Source: Algoriphagus terrigena DSM 22685 (GTDB taxonomy: Bacteria; Bacteroidota; Bacteroidia; Cytophagales; Cyclobacteriaceae). From it: a stretch of 64,000 bases of DNA. Under the pieces are notes generated by a model. The model did no database searches. It was not told where the DNA came from and saw nothing but the letters and a program-made list of their open reading frames with translations. The position numbers were made by a program, and so were the translations under genes. The stretch lies in assembly GCF_000429445.1 (NCBI RefSeq), contig NZ_AUBW01000014.1, positions 82,983 through 146,982 on the forward strand, given 5' to 3'. This document shows positions 8,017-16,290 of this stretch, piece by piece. Every line of letters starts with the position of its first letter. The first letter of the stretch is position 1.

Positions 8017-9698
8017 AGGTTATTGGCCGGAAAAGGTGTGTGTAAGATTTCTTTGTGGTAGAGCTTGAGGAAACCGGCCCGGAAAGACCCGGAGTCCGTC
8101 CCCAGATTGCGTATGTCGAAGTCGACGATTCTTCCCGCTTCATCCAGCAGCATCGTCTTGGGGTAAGCATACAATTCGTAATAGCTGCGCCATCTTTCTT
8201 TGTCCTCTTCCCTGAGGTTCAGGTTCAGGATGGAGGGGTCGGAGTACCTGTCAATCCTCGATTTCCATAATTCCGGATCCTGATCTACCGATACAGCGAT
8301 CAGCTGATACCCGAGATCGGCAGTTTGCTGGTAAAGCGGGAAGAGGTGCTTTTTAAAGTAATCGGCACTGTGGGAACAGGTACTGAAGTAGAAGTACAGG
8401 AGTGTGGGTTTGCCCGTCAGATCCTCCCGGTCATAGGTCTTCCCGTCCAGCCCCACCATCGAAACCGGAATAATGGTGTCGCCCGGAATATGGGACCGCT
8501 CCAGACTCAGGATTCTCTCCCGCCACGGATAAGTCTTGGTCACCGCCAAGAATTTGTTGATGTAATTCTCCTGATCCGGAAGTGCGGACAGGTAATTGGA
8601 AAGGTATGCTGCACGGATTCGGTCAGCGACCTCACCTGAATAGGCTTCGTCGACAGCCGCCAGGAAGGACTTCCCTTCCCAGATCGCATCCAGAATAACA
8701 AGCTCCAGACCGAGGTTCATGAAGGCCGCAGAAACAAGCCTGGTCTCCAGCCCAAAATCCTGCCCTTTCACTTCGGAGATCAATTTCCCAACCCGATTCC
8801 GATAAGCATTTTTCTCCGCTTCGGGCAGACTTTCCACATAGGGATGGTGAAACTTACGGTAGGATGACAATCCCGAATAGTAGAAACCGCAGACAGTTTC
8901 CGCCCGGAGCAGGTCATATTCTTCTAAACTCAACTGATCCGCAAACCGGTCCAATACGGCAATTTGCCTTTCCAACCCCACCGGATTTTCCAATCCAGCT
9001 AACAGGTAGTCTAGACTTTCTTTTCCCGGTTCCAATACCAGCAGTTCGGCTCCAAACTGTCCTTCAAACTCCGCCATCTTGGCCAGGCTCTCCGGTCTTT
9101 TGAAAAGCTTCGCATTTCGGGAAGTGATCAGCTGTCGGGGAGCGTCAAAGTAGCTACGTCTCTGTTCCCGCTTTACCGCATACTGCGCCTCATAGAAGGC
9201 CGCATTCCTCCCGGCAAACAGGACCTCCATCCGCAACAGGTCTAGACTGAGCTTGAGGCTATCGTCTGGATAGACCAGAAAATCCTCCAGCAGCGGCCGA
9301 TCCCCCAGCAACAGGGAGAAATATCCCGGACGCGCGCCCAATTCCAGAACTGCGGAAAACTTCTGGACCTTGGGATTGAGCACCCCGTCGAAGAACTCTC
9401 CCGGTTGCGGTACGATCTCCTGCTCTGATCTCAGGTAAGATGAATTGGGATCCAGATAATAGGGTGTAGTCACCAACAGAAGCGGAGCCAGGGAGTCCGG
9501 ATTGACCAGTTCCCCATAGATCAGGACCGAACCCTCCCCCACTCGGGCAGAAGGGATGCCTCCCTCCTGCCCTACGGAACCAGTCGTATCAACTAAACTA
9601 AATCCCGGGGGTGAATCAGCAACTCTGCCCTGGGCTGATGATGGGCTTCCGGCAAGGCATAGCAGTGCCAGGAAGCATGTGAATAGATTTTTTTTCAT
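8013..9698 (-). CDS. TlpA-like thioredoxin-fold protein with atypical CxxS active site
   Basis: This 561-residue exported protein (signal peptide about 1-22) has a long N-terminal region without recognisable motifs. The C-terminal thioredoxin-like domain spans about residues 425-550: KPTLLYFYFSTCSHSADYF, then IAVSVDQDPELW and YPKTMLLDEAGRIV with the cis-Pro position. The usual WCxxC is replaced by TCSHS, so only the first redox cysteine is present. That argues for an isomerase-like, mixed-disulfide or non-redox role rather than ordinary disulfide reduction. It is the first gene of the operon and overlaps the SusC start by 4 bases. Similar TlpA-SusC-SusD trios are common in Bacteroidota. Confidence 0.85.
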   Translation of the reverse strand: MKKNLFTCFLALLCLAGSPSSAQGRVADSPPGFSLVDTTGSVGQEGGIPSARVGEGSVLIYGELVNPDSLAPLLLVTTPYYLDPNSSYLRSEQEIVPQPGEFFDGVLNPKVQKFSAVLELGARPGYFSLLLGDRPLLEDFLVYPDDSLKLSLDLLRMEVLFAGRNAAFYEAQYAVKREQRRSYFDAPRQLITSRNAKLFKRPESLAKMAEFEGQFGAELLVLEPGKESLDYLLAGLENPVGLERQIAVLDRFADQLSLEEYDLLRAETVCGFYYSGLSSYRKFHHPYVESLPEAEKNAYRNRVGKLISEVKGQDFGLETRLVSAAFMNLGLELVILDAIWEGKSFLAAVDEAYSGEVADRIRAAYLSNYLSALPDQENYINKFLAVTKTYPWRERILSLERSHIPGDTIIPVSMVGLDGKTYDREDLTGKPTLLYFYFSTCSHSADYFKKHLFPLYQQTADLGYQLIAVSVDQDPELWKSRIDRYSDPSILNLNLREEDKERWRSYYELYAYPKTMLLDEAGRIVDFDIRNLGTDSGSFRAGFLKLYHKEILHTPFPANNL

Positions 9699-10173
9699 GC
9701 TGTTAAATGCCCTAGGAGCGCTGGGAACTAGACAAACTCCGCCACGGCGGACAAGCCAATTCCCGTAAGCCTTGCGGGACTTTTTAAGAAGTAAGAAATG
9801 ATTGAAGTGATGGATCTACCCGATTTCCTTATCGCGAGTCGGGAAATCTTCCATCATGAGGTTCGGCACTCTCTGATTTCAGTGATAGTCCCACCGGTGT
9901 GTACAAAGTCCTCGCGGGAGCGATCAGGGAGAAAAAGTGTGTTAAGTTTTAAATCGGGTTCTTAGGCTTTCTTCGAAAAAGGATATCGAAAGAAGTGAAT
10001 TCAAGCAAATTTGACGTCAAACCGGACAGCATGGAAACAATACTCCGCATGCCAGTGAAAATCCACTGAAATACATAAATTCGAGAATCTCCAATTGATA
10101 GAATCCTGAAAAACGTCATGTCCCAAATAAAAGAACAAGCAACCTGTTCAAAAAAAAATTGGATTCCAATAGA
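9699..10173. other. Non-coding junction between chromosome and accessory island
   Basis: No gene is seen. Two GC-rich hairpins lie upstream of the TlpA-like gene (TCCGCC/GGCGGA near 9737-9752 and TCCCG/CGGGA near 9760-9780) and may be part of its leader. Base composition becomes clearly AT-richer from about 9.95-10.1 kb, so the left end of the accessory island is probably here. No copy of the tRNA-Pro 3' end was found at this point. Confidence 0.4.
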
Positions 10174-10212
10174 GGAAGTTAAACTTCCTTTACCAGAAGT
10201 TTGCTATATTTG
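10174..10212 (+). promoter_or_regulatory. Promoter with perfect palindromic operator upstream of the XRE cluster
   Basis: A 15-base perfect palindrome GGAAGTT-A-AACTTCC (10174-10188) sits 16 bases before TATATTTG (10205-10212). The latter is an exact match to the Bacteroidota -7 consensus TAnnTTTG. The palindrome occupies the place of the -33 element, as expected for autoregulation by one of the downstream XRE proteins. The operator assignment is inference. Confidence 0.65.
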
Positions 10213-10237
10213 AAACATCAAAAAACAGAAAAATACG

Positions 10238-10618
10238 ATGAGCATAGGAAGTAATATCAAGGGATTAAGGATTCAGAAAGAACTGTCAACGAAATCTATA
10301 TCAGAGGAAATAGGGATTTCGGAAGAAAAATATGTCGAAATTGAGAATGGAGGAGATTTTCTTTTCAGCGTCCTTGAAGCAATCGCAAATCGGCTTTCAA
10401 CTACGGTGACTGACCTAATTCTACTTGATGAAGCTCCTGCTGGAATCAAAAACTACTTTAACAACAATAATGGCAATCAAGGCAGGATTATAAATGTTCA
10501 AGGTATTGATCAAGAGGAAATACGAAGAGCCTACAAGGAGCTTTATTTTGAACAGGTCAAAAGGATTCCGAAGCTTGAAAAGCTCTTAATTGAGAATAAT
10601 ATCCCATTTGATTTCTAA
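10238..10618 (+). CDS. XRE-family HTH regulator, paralog 1
   Basis: This 126-residue protein has an N-terminal Cro/C1-type helix-turn-helix (about residues 6-62; GSNIKGLRIQKELSTKSISE then ISEEKYVEIENG). A linker FNNNNGNQGRI follows, then an amphipathic C-terminal helix ending PKLEKLLIENNIPFDF. It is the most diverged of three tandem paralogs and lies directly behind a promoter with a palindromic operator. It probably binds DNA as a dimer through the C-terminal helix, but its targets are unknown. Confidence 0.8.
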   Translation: MSIGSNIKGLRIQKELSTKSISEEIGISEEKYVEIENGGDFLFSVLEAIANRLSTTVTDLILLDEAPAGIKNYFNNNNGNQGRIINVQGIDQEEIRRAYKELYFEQVKRIPKLEKLLIENNIPFDF

Positions 10619-10629
10619 TCTCTGACATC

Positions 10630-11019
10630 GTGAAAATAGGTGATAACATTCGGGAAATCAGAGAATTAGAAAAGAATTTCAAACGGAGCTATGTCGCCGA
10701 TAAGTTGAATATTACCCCACGAGCTTATGCAAATATTGAAAATAACATTGCTGATGTCACTCTTGGTCGATTAGAAGAAATTGCTGATATTTTAGGATGT
10801 ACCTCCCTATATATTCTGACTTACCAGCAAAAAAAGAAAGAATTCTACAATACAATTCACAATAACAATGGTAATCAAGGTACAATAAAAATTGACCAGT
10901 CAGGACAGCAATCCACTCTTAAAATTATCTATAATTTGCAGCAGGACCTGATTGAAAGCGAAAGGAAGCGCATCTCACTGCTGGAGGTTCTTCTTAGAGA
11001 GAATAATATTGACTTTTAA
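10630..11019 (+). CDS. XRE-family HTH regulator, paralog 2
   Basis: This 129-residue protein starts with GTG 11 bases after paralog 1. The HTH (about residues 4-62) contains ITPRAYANIENNIADVT, very close to paralog 3 (ISTKAYSNIENNVADIT). The same Asn/Gly-rich linker recurs (HNNNGNQGTI), followed by a helix ending SLLEVLLRENNIDF, which also resembles the end of paralog 1. The shared ends argue for local duplication of a whole gene. The GTG start is supported by alignment of KIGDNIREIRE with the starts of the other two paralogs. Confidence 0.8.
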   Translation: MKIGDNIREIRELEKNFKRSYVADKLNITPRAYANIENNIADVTLGRLEEIADILGCTSLYILTYQQKKKEFYNTIHNNNGNQGTIKIDQSGQQSTLKIIYNLQQDLIESERKRISLLEVLLRENNIDF

Positions 11020-11033
11020 CTAGATCGGAAAAT

Positions 11034-11405
11034 ATGATGAGCGTAGGGGAAAATCTAAAAAAAATAAGAGAAGAAAAGGTCGGACTTAGACAGGAAGATG
11101 TTGCCAAGGCGTTAGGTATATCAACAAAAGCTTATAGCAATATTGAAAACAATGTAGCCGACATCACGTTAACCAGACTTAAAGAGTTAGCGGATATTTT
11201 TGAGGTGACACCGGAATCTATACTTAGTCATCAAGAAAAGGCCACATACAATAATACCTTCAACAACTACGAAGGAAATCATGGAATCATTAATATGTAC
11301 CAAGGTTCTTCCTCTGACCAAGTAAAAAACTTGGAAAACCAATTGAAAGCCAGTCAGGAAAAACTGGAAGGGTTGAAGGCATCAGTTAGGGCGAAGAATA
11401 ATTGA
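11034..11405 (+). CDS. XRE-family HTH regulator, paralog 3
   Basis: This protein is 123 residues from the first of two adjacent ATG codons; the second (11037, MSVGENLKK) aligns better with paralog 1 (MSIGSNIKG) and may be the real start. It has an HTH domain at about residues 5-63, a linker FNNYEGNHGII matching the Asn/Gly-rich linker of the other two, and a C-terminal helix that lacks their ENN-ending tail. It overlaps or abuts the downstream DUF4258 gene, so the three regulators and the toxin-antitoxin-like pair read as one operon. Confidence 0.8.
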   Translation: MMSVGENLKKIREEKVGLRQEDVAKALGISTKAYSNIENNVADITLTRLKELADIFEVTPESILSHQEKATYNNTFNNYEGNHGIINMYQGSSSDQVKNLENQLKASQEKLEGLKASVRAKNN

Positions 11406-11407
11406 AA

Positions 11408-11707
11408 ATGAATTCCGTTTATTTCAGATGCAGGGAATTGATTTACAGCGATCACGCCATCAATCAAATGTTCAGTCGCAGTATTTCGACCGACGATATC
11501 GAAAACGTGATCAAATCTGGGGAAATTATAAGCGATTATCCGAACGATAAGCCTTTCCCAAGTTGTTTAGTATTAGGCAAGATCGACCATAGGCCATTGC
11601 ATTTGGTCATTGCTATAAACGAACCTGAAAGCAAATGCGTAATCATTACCGCTTATCAACCTGATCCCAACTTGTGGGATAAGGAATTCAAATCAAAAAT
11701 CAAATAG
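11408..11707 (+). CDS. DUF4258 protein, probable toxin of a toxin-antitoxin pair
   Basis: The 99-residue protein starts at ATG 11408; an in-frame TTG at 11402 is less likely. It has the DUF4258 pattern: YSDHAINQMFSRSISTDDIE near the N-terminus, a central SCLVLGKIDHRPLHLVIA strand pair, and the terminal ITAYQPDPNLW motif. DUF4258 proteins have a RelE/HicA-like compact fold and are often paired with YgiT/MqsA-type antitoxins, which is what follows 2 bases downstream. An RNase or ribosome-dependent toxic activity is inferred from that pairing, not visible directly. Confidence 0.8.
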   Translation: MNSVYFRCRELIYSDHAINQMFSRSISTDDIENVIKSGEIISDYPNDKPFPSCLVLGKIDHRPLHLVIAINEPESKCVIITAYQPDPNLWDKEFKSKIK

Positions 11708-11709
11708 AT

Positions 11710-11937
11710 ATGGAATGCACAATTTGTAAAAACGGAAACACGGAAAAAGGCCATGTGACTGTTAAGCTTGAAAAAGGAGGTACCATCTTATTGATCAAGG
11801 AAGTGCCTGCGGATGTTTGCACAAACTGCGGTCATTACTACTTATCTAGTGAAATGACCAAACTCGTGCTGGAAAAAGGAAAAGAAGCCTTTGATAAAGG
11901 TGCTGAGCTTGAAGTGGTGAAGTTACAGGTAGCCTAG
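11710..11937 (+). CDS. YgiT/MqsA-type zinc-finger antitoxin
   Basis: This 75-residue protein begins with a zinc-binding pair of CxxC motifs (CTIC at residues 3-6 and CTNCG near residues 37-41). Between them lies the strand-rich region typical of YgiT-type zinc fingers (KGHVTVKLEKGGTILLIKEV). The usual C-terminal HTH of full MqsA is absent; only a short helix remains. It follows the DUF4258 gene by 2 bases. The order toxin first, antitoxin second is normal for MqsRA-type loci. DNA-binding autoregulation may be delegated to the upstream XRE proteins. Confidence 0.8.
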   Translation: MECTICKNGNTEKGHVTVKLEKGGTILLIKEVPADVCTNCGHYYLSSEMTKLVLEKGKEAFDKGAELEVVKLQVA

Positions 11938-12097
11938 TGTATATCATGCAATAGCTGTTTTCGTGCGATTTTCAAGAAACACTGATCTAATATTTCCGAA
12001 AAATAATATAGAAATTAAAGAAGTCTTGTATTATGCGTAACATCTCTTTAAAAAATGGGATTTCATACATCAGATTAGACTTAACTCAAGAGTATTT

Positions 12098-12736
12098 ATG
12101 AACAACTATACAAGACTACTTCTCTATCTAAAACAATTTGAAGGGGATGGTATAGAACATCCTGTTGAACAATTGCTCTCCGATAAACCAGAGGAAGAGA
12201 TCAGAAGCATCCTACAGGAGCTCTCGGAGGAAGGCCTGATTAAATATTCAGGAAAGGAGACAAGATACATGTCTTTTATTGTTGAGACGAATCCTCTTAC
12301 AAGCAAGACAAAGTGGACCGAAAGCCCATTCAACGAGCATATTCGAAATTCAGAACCGAAACCGTTTAAAGCCAAAATCACCTTTAAGGGTTCCAAATAC
12401 CTAAAAGAAGAACTTCAGATGCAAGAACAAGGTAAGTATAACATCTCTGTCCATGGACAGGGTGCAACCAACAATTTTGTGATCGAATCGCAAAATGTGA
12501 GCATAGGTAATTCGACAAAATTTTCAACTAAGGCAGACAGTATCATCGAAGCGATTAACCTCGACAGCAGCGTAGACGACACGACAAAACAAAAGATCAT
12601 CAATGATATAGTCCTAGCGAAATCACAAGTCGAAAACCACGGTAGGATAAACCCTGGCTTAGCGAAGCAGATACTAGAATATGGTTCAAGTATCAGTTCG
12701 ATTGGACAGCTTGTAATGGGGTTATTTGCTATTTGA
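12098..12736 (+). CDS. Uncharacterised protein with winged-helix-like N-terminus
   Basis: I do not recognise this 212-residue protein as a named family. Residues about 4-85 look like a winged helix (TRLLLYLKQFEGDG..., LSEEGLIKYSG, then ITFKGSKYLKEEL). A middle Asn/Gly/Ser-rich stretch around residues 110-140 (YNISVHGQGATNNF) has a strand-like polar pattern. The last 70 residues are helical and finish in a hydrophobic tail (SSIGQLVMGLFAI) that could insert in a membrane or pack in an oligomer. It stands alone, 160 bases after the antitoxin, among conflict-type genes, so a sensor or adaptor role is possible. Confidence 0.6.
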   Translation: MNNYTRLLLYLKQFEGDGIEHPVEQLLSDKPEEEIRSILQELSEEGLIKYSGKETRYMSFIVETNPLTSKTKWTESPFNEHIRNSEPKPFKAKITFKGSKYLKEELQMQEQGKYNISVHGQGATNNFVIESQNVSIGNSTKFSTKADSIIEAINLDSSVDDTTKQKIINDIVLAKSQVENHGRINPGLAKQILEYGSSISSIGQLVMGLFAI

Positions 12737-12896
12737 TTTCTCACTTCGCTGTAAGTTGCAACCAAGGGCATAACAACGACATACATGTGTACCAACAAGC
12801 TAATTCATTCTCCTCTGATTCAGATGCGTTTTAGAGTTCAAAGTATCGGAATACATTTCCCATTAATTGGCAGTATTTATTTCAATCATTTCAATA

Positions 12897-13766
12897 TTAA
12901 CTTATGTCATCGGGAAGATCTGGCAGCATGATTTTTATCTCAGGTTCTATGTTAAACCGATCCAACAACTTGTCAATAAAAGTCAACAAATGCGGGTCTG
13001 AAATCATAGTCGGCGTGTACACACAGGAGATGGTAGATCCATTTTGACCGCAATCTGTCAATCGTCCAAACCATAGTAGGACAATGAGGTTATAGAAGCT
13101 ATTTTCCTCTAACTCCCTTAGGGTGCTCCTAATGTCATTCGGCAATGAATATCGGGCATCTAAAATCCCGTCGCCTTGTGAACGCAATATCCAGGTTCCT
13201 TCCAAAAAAAGAACCGCGAGACCACCAGTTGTCCATGTCTGATTCCTGTACTTTTTTACTTTTCTTGTCTCCAAAGACGTTAAGAGTTTTGGATAAATGG
13301 AAGATGCTGTTTTGATTCTCGGACAATAGCATTCGATTGAAATAGTCTGGGAATTAATTTTAACTTCAAAATCAGGAGGATCGGGGCTTGGACACTTAAA
13401 TTCGATTCCCTTTTGAATGAGCAGACTAGCAATTTTGGTTTCAAACCACAGACCTGTCAAATATTCAAATTGCTTCGCTGGCCCAGAAGACAACTTATCT
13501 CTAAATGATCTGAAAATTGAAAGGTCATTAACTCGAAGGAATTCCATATTTTCGATGAAGTCAAGTATGTGAGCCAATGTTTTCACACTTAGTTCATTTC
13601 CAGACTTGTAGTCCCTTATAGACTTCGAGATCATTTTCTCCAGAGGAAATTGTCTACCCTTATTACTCTGGCCATACTCCATAATGTTATGCAGACTATT
13701 TTTAGTCCAATCCACCCATTTTTCGAATTTTTCGGCCTCTACACCTGAGGGTTTTGGAGAAAGCAT
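12897..13766 (-). CDS. PD-(D/E)XK-like protein with altered catalytic motif
   Basis: This 289-residue protein has a central region laid out like a restriction-endonuclease fold. It has a helix with E109 (TGLWFETKIASLL), then SPDPPDFEVKINSQ with D132 at the PD position, then ISIECYCPRIK with E145. The lysine expected two residues after the Glu is Y147; a lysine occurs only at about 152. The protein may therefore be an inactive nuclease, or use a relocated lysine. A helical N-terminal part (1-95) and a C-terminal part are unassigned. It is downstream of the HNH_5 gene in the same orientation with a 97-base gap, suggesting a functional pair. Confidence 0.6.
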   Translation of the reverse strand: MLSPKPSGVEAEKFEKWVDWTKNSLHNIMEYGQSNKGRQFPLEKMISKSIRDYKSGNELSVKTLAHILDFIENMEFLRVNDLSIFRSFRDKLSSGPAKQFEYLTGLWFETKIASLLIQKGIEFKCPSPDPPDFEVKINSQTISIECYCPRIKTASSIYPKLLTSLETRKVKKYRNQTWTTGGLAVLFLEGTWILRSQGDGILDARYSLPNDIRSTLRELEENSFYNLIVLLWFGRLTDCGQNGSTISCVYTPTMISDPHLLTFIDKLLDRFNIEPEIKIMLPDLPDDIS

Positions 13767-13863
13767 ATGTTAAAAGATATGTTCAAATTAAACCAAATAT
13801 TGATACTGTGATTAAAACCGATCTTATCCGTTCCTCCAAACACTGGTTATTGGCAAATCCATG

Positions 13864-15183
13864 TTATGGGTTTACGTCCTTCGATTTCATGTGGAAAAAA
13901 TTCTCGCCGAATTTTAATCCTTCCAACTTGAAATTAATGACTGTCCTTCTGGGGCTTTTTGAAGAAAAAGACGTCTCCATCCAGCTGGTTTTTGATCTGC
14001 ATTCCTCAAAGTCATTCCAAAACTTTTTAAAGTCTGAGTTCCTGATAAATGTCCTTCGGTCATTATCAGAAAAGGGCACGACAAAGCACAACGAAATATC
14101 CGTAAACCGAAACTCTCCAACAACATGAGGGAAAGCATGCTCATTTATCCTTCTTCTATATGTAACCAACATTGGGTCATTGACATAAAAATCGTGACTT
14201 TGAGCTATCATAATATTGGGCAGAAGACCTGCGGAAAAATTTCCGTTAACCCAATCGATAGTTCTTTGCACACTTGCTAGTTCTGGATTGTCGAGAACAT
14301 TAATGATCATCTTCACCAAACTTCTATAGACATCTTGGGGAATAAAAGAACTATTGGTTTTAAGCTTTAAATTTAGGCTCTGGGTATTTTCATCAATATT
14401 GCCAGGGTATTTAATTTCAAATCCTTTTTCGGGATGGAAAACGAAATCTTTCCCGACCAATTTTTTCTTTCCTCCCTTGCCCTTTATTTCATTTAACGCC
14501 CTAAAAACGGAAAAGTATTCTAGCAGGGATTGTTCAATACCTCTTCCAAATTTGCTATTGCAATTATCACACTCATCAATGGAAACGAGCTTCTTATTCC
14601 CAAGTGACTCTGGGATCACATGTGCTTTGTTTCGAAAAGACACAAGACCGCCGGTTGCGTCAAATTGGCCATTTTGTCCCCCGCAAAACCTGCAGACGCG
14701 GTCCATTTTATGAGATCCTTCGTATCCCACAAGCCTTCTTTGATGCCCATAGAAGCTGAGATCATATTTCTTGAGCAAAGCCAATGCGTCTTTTGAATGA
14801 GCAACTTTGTTAACGGGAATCCCATTCTTGTCATGAATTTCTCTCAGACTATCAAAATACTGCATGAGCCTTTCTGTTGAGTCTATTGTACCGAAAACAA
14901 CAAAGAAAAAGTGATTTTTGGGCAGAGACTTTAGAAATCTTTGAAAGAAATTAATCTCTTTTGGAATGCGATCGGCGTTGGCGTTAACAAATTCAATAAA
15001 GTTTTCAAATAGTTCGCGTGAATTGATTTGTACGGGATCTATTCGGATAGACCGACTCTCATGTAAATACTCATATTTAAAAATTGTCAGAAATTCCCCT
15101 AATAAATCAAAATCACCGTTCCATTTCAGCACGTAACTTTCCTTGAGAGATATAAAACTGAATATATGTGATCTTATAGTCAT
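13864..15183 (-). CDS. HNH_5-type endonuclease-like protein
   Basis: At 439 residues it carries a zinc-HNH core in the middle. CRFCG (C164, C167) is followed by the active-site strand FRNKAHVIPESLGNK with H188, then DECDNCNSKFG with C205 and C208 and the conserved Asn/Gly. This AH-IP-LGN plus CxxCN arrangement matches HNH_5 (PF14279), a nuclease family common in defence islands. The first 160 residues and the C-terminal 220 residues show no motif I recognise; they may bind a target or partner. It lies between the HEPN gene upstream and the PD-(D/E)XK-like gene downstream, all on the same strand. Confidence 0.75.
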   Translation of the reverse strand: MTIRSHIFSFISLKESYVLKWNGDFDLLGEFLTIFKYEYLHESRSIRIDPVQINSRELFENFIEFVNANADRIPKEINFFQRFLKSLPKNHFFFVVFGTIDSTERLMQYFDSLREIHDKNGIPVNKVAHSKDALALLKKYDLSFYGHQRRLVGYEGSHKMDRVCRFCGGQNGQFDATGGLVSFRNKAHVIPESLGNKKLVSIDECDNCNSKFGRGIEQSLLEYFSVFRALNEIKGKGGKKKLVGKDFVFHPEKGFEIKYPGNIDENTQSLNLKLKTNSSFIPQDVYRSLVKMIINVLDNPELASVQRTIDWVNGNFSAGLLPNIMIAQSHDFYVNDPMLVTYRRRINEHAFPHVVGEFRFTDISLCFVVPFSDNDRRTFIRNSDFKKFWNDFEECRSKTSWMETSFSSKSPRRTVINFKLEGLKFGENFFHMKSKDVNP

Positions 15184-15247
15184 TATCGCTAAGAGTTAAA
15201 TGCGATGGAACATAGTGCCTGCCGGAATGAATGGTTGTTACTTCTTT

Positions 15248-16234
15248 CTAATTGATCTCGGGAGAATAGGTTATACCTCCAGCGTTTAAGTCAAAAAACA
15301 GGGATTCCTTTGACAAATTCGGAGAGTTACAATAAATGATTGCCTTTCTGACATAGTCTGATAATATAAGGTAATCTTCCAATATTTGGCCTTTGTAGTG
15401 TCCTCCATGGACTATTGCATTTCTTTGGCCGTAAAGCTTTTTGATCTTCCGGTAACTATCCTGGAACTGATCCTTGTTTGCAGAAATCACAAGAGACAGA
15501 TGCCTCGCAATGGTATGGGCTATCTGATCCTTTCCAAGATTGAAGAGACTTTCCAAGCATGTCATCATTGTGATAAAGCGCAAGCGTACGTCTGGTAGAT
15601 CATAGGCAACGCAGAAGTTCTTGACGGCCAACTCAACAAAGGGATTAATGTCATATTTAGCTGTCAATCTATCGGACAACATCTGCGCCTCTTCATCACT
15701 CAAGGTGTAGCTACCACTTGCTCCTATCGATATCTCTACCTTTCTCAATCCAATTTGCCTGCTCTCGGAAGTAATGGAGAAAAACTGGGAAACGCGTATT
15801 TCACCGATTTTGAAAAGGCGTAGCTGCAACAGAAGATCCTGGGTAAAGTTAAAAAACACGTTAAACTCGCGCGTTTCAACCAAAAAATCCGTTTGATCGC
15901 CCAATAATTCAAAATCAGCTATCCGTCGTAGCAAAATAATTCCGGGAAACTCAAGGTGCATAAACCGAAATCCAAACGAAATTGAATGGATTAAAGCGTG
16001 ATGGAGTTCGTGAGAAATACCGTGCTGTTCCCGTCCTATCATCACAGGTAACGGTCTATTCATGACTTTGGGAACATTTACTATCTCAGAAAAATCACGC
16101 TCAAGTATCGAGGCATCTATCCATAGAAACCGATAACCAAGTCGTTCCAGTGCTGGATTGAGCTTGAGAATAGACCGGTCCGCATTCAGGATATGAGCGA
16201 ACGATTCAAATCTATGCTTACCAATGTTTATCAT
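15248..16234 (-). CDS. ApeA-like HEPN-domain protein
   Basis: This 328-residue protein has the layout of ApeA-type proteins. A beta-rich N-terminal region spans about 1-190. The C-terminal HEPN domain contains MMTCLESLFNLGKDQIAHTI and the RNase motif RNAIVHGG with R271, N272 and H276 (RN-x3-H). Intact motif residues suggest an active endoribonuclease acting on host or phage RNA during abortive infection. It is the first of three leftward genes (HEPN, HNH_5, PD-(D/E)XK-like). Its promoter and first codons are duplicated about 1.1 kb upstream, in front of the Ntn hydrolase. Confidence 0.8.
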   Translation of the reverse strand: MINIGKHRFESFAHILNADRSILKLNPALERLGYRFLWIDASILERDFSEIVNVPKVMNRPLPVMIGREQHGISHELHHALIHSISFGFRFMHLEFPGIILLRRIADFELLGDQTDFLVETREFNVFFNFTQDLLLQLRLFKIGEIRVSQFFSITSESRQIGLRKVEISIGASGSYTLSDEEAQMLSDRLTAKYDINPFVELAVKNFCVAYDLPDVRLRFITMMTCLESLFNLGKDQIAHTIARHLSLVISANKDQFQDSYRKIKKLYGQRNAIVHGGHYKGQILEDYLILSDYVRKAIIYCNSPNLSKESLFFDLNAGGITYSPEIN

Positions 16235-16290
16235 TCAGAAATGTAATATTAATAGTTATACCATGTTGAAGCTGGCACAGAAGTAACCTC
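16215..16290 (-). repeat. Direct repeat A1: 5' end and promoter of the HEPN gene
   Basis: This stretch contains the first codons of the HEPN gene and about 55 bases upstream. It matches 17347-17425 in the same orientation at roughly three quarters identity, including TACCAATGTTTATCATTCAG. The pair brackets the Ntn-hydrolase gene. Confidence 0.75.
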
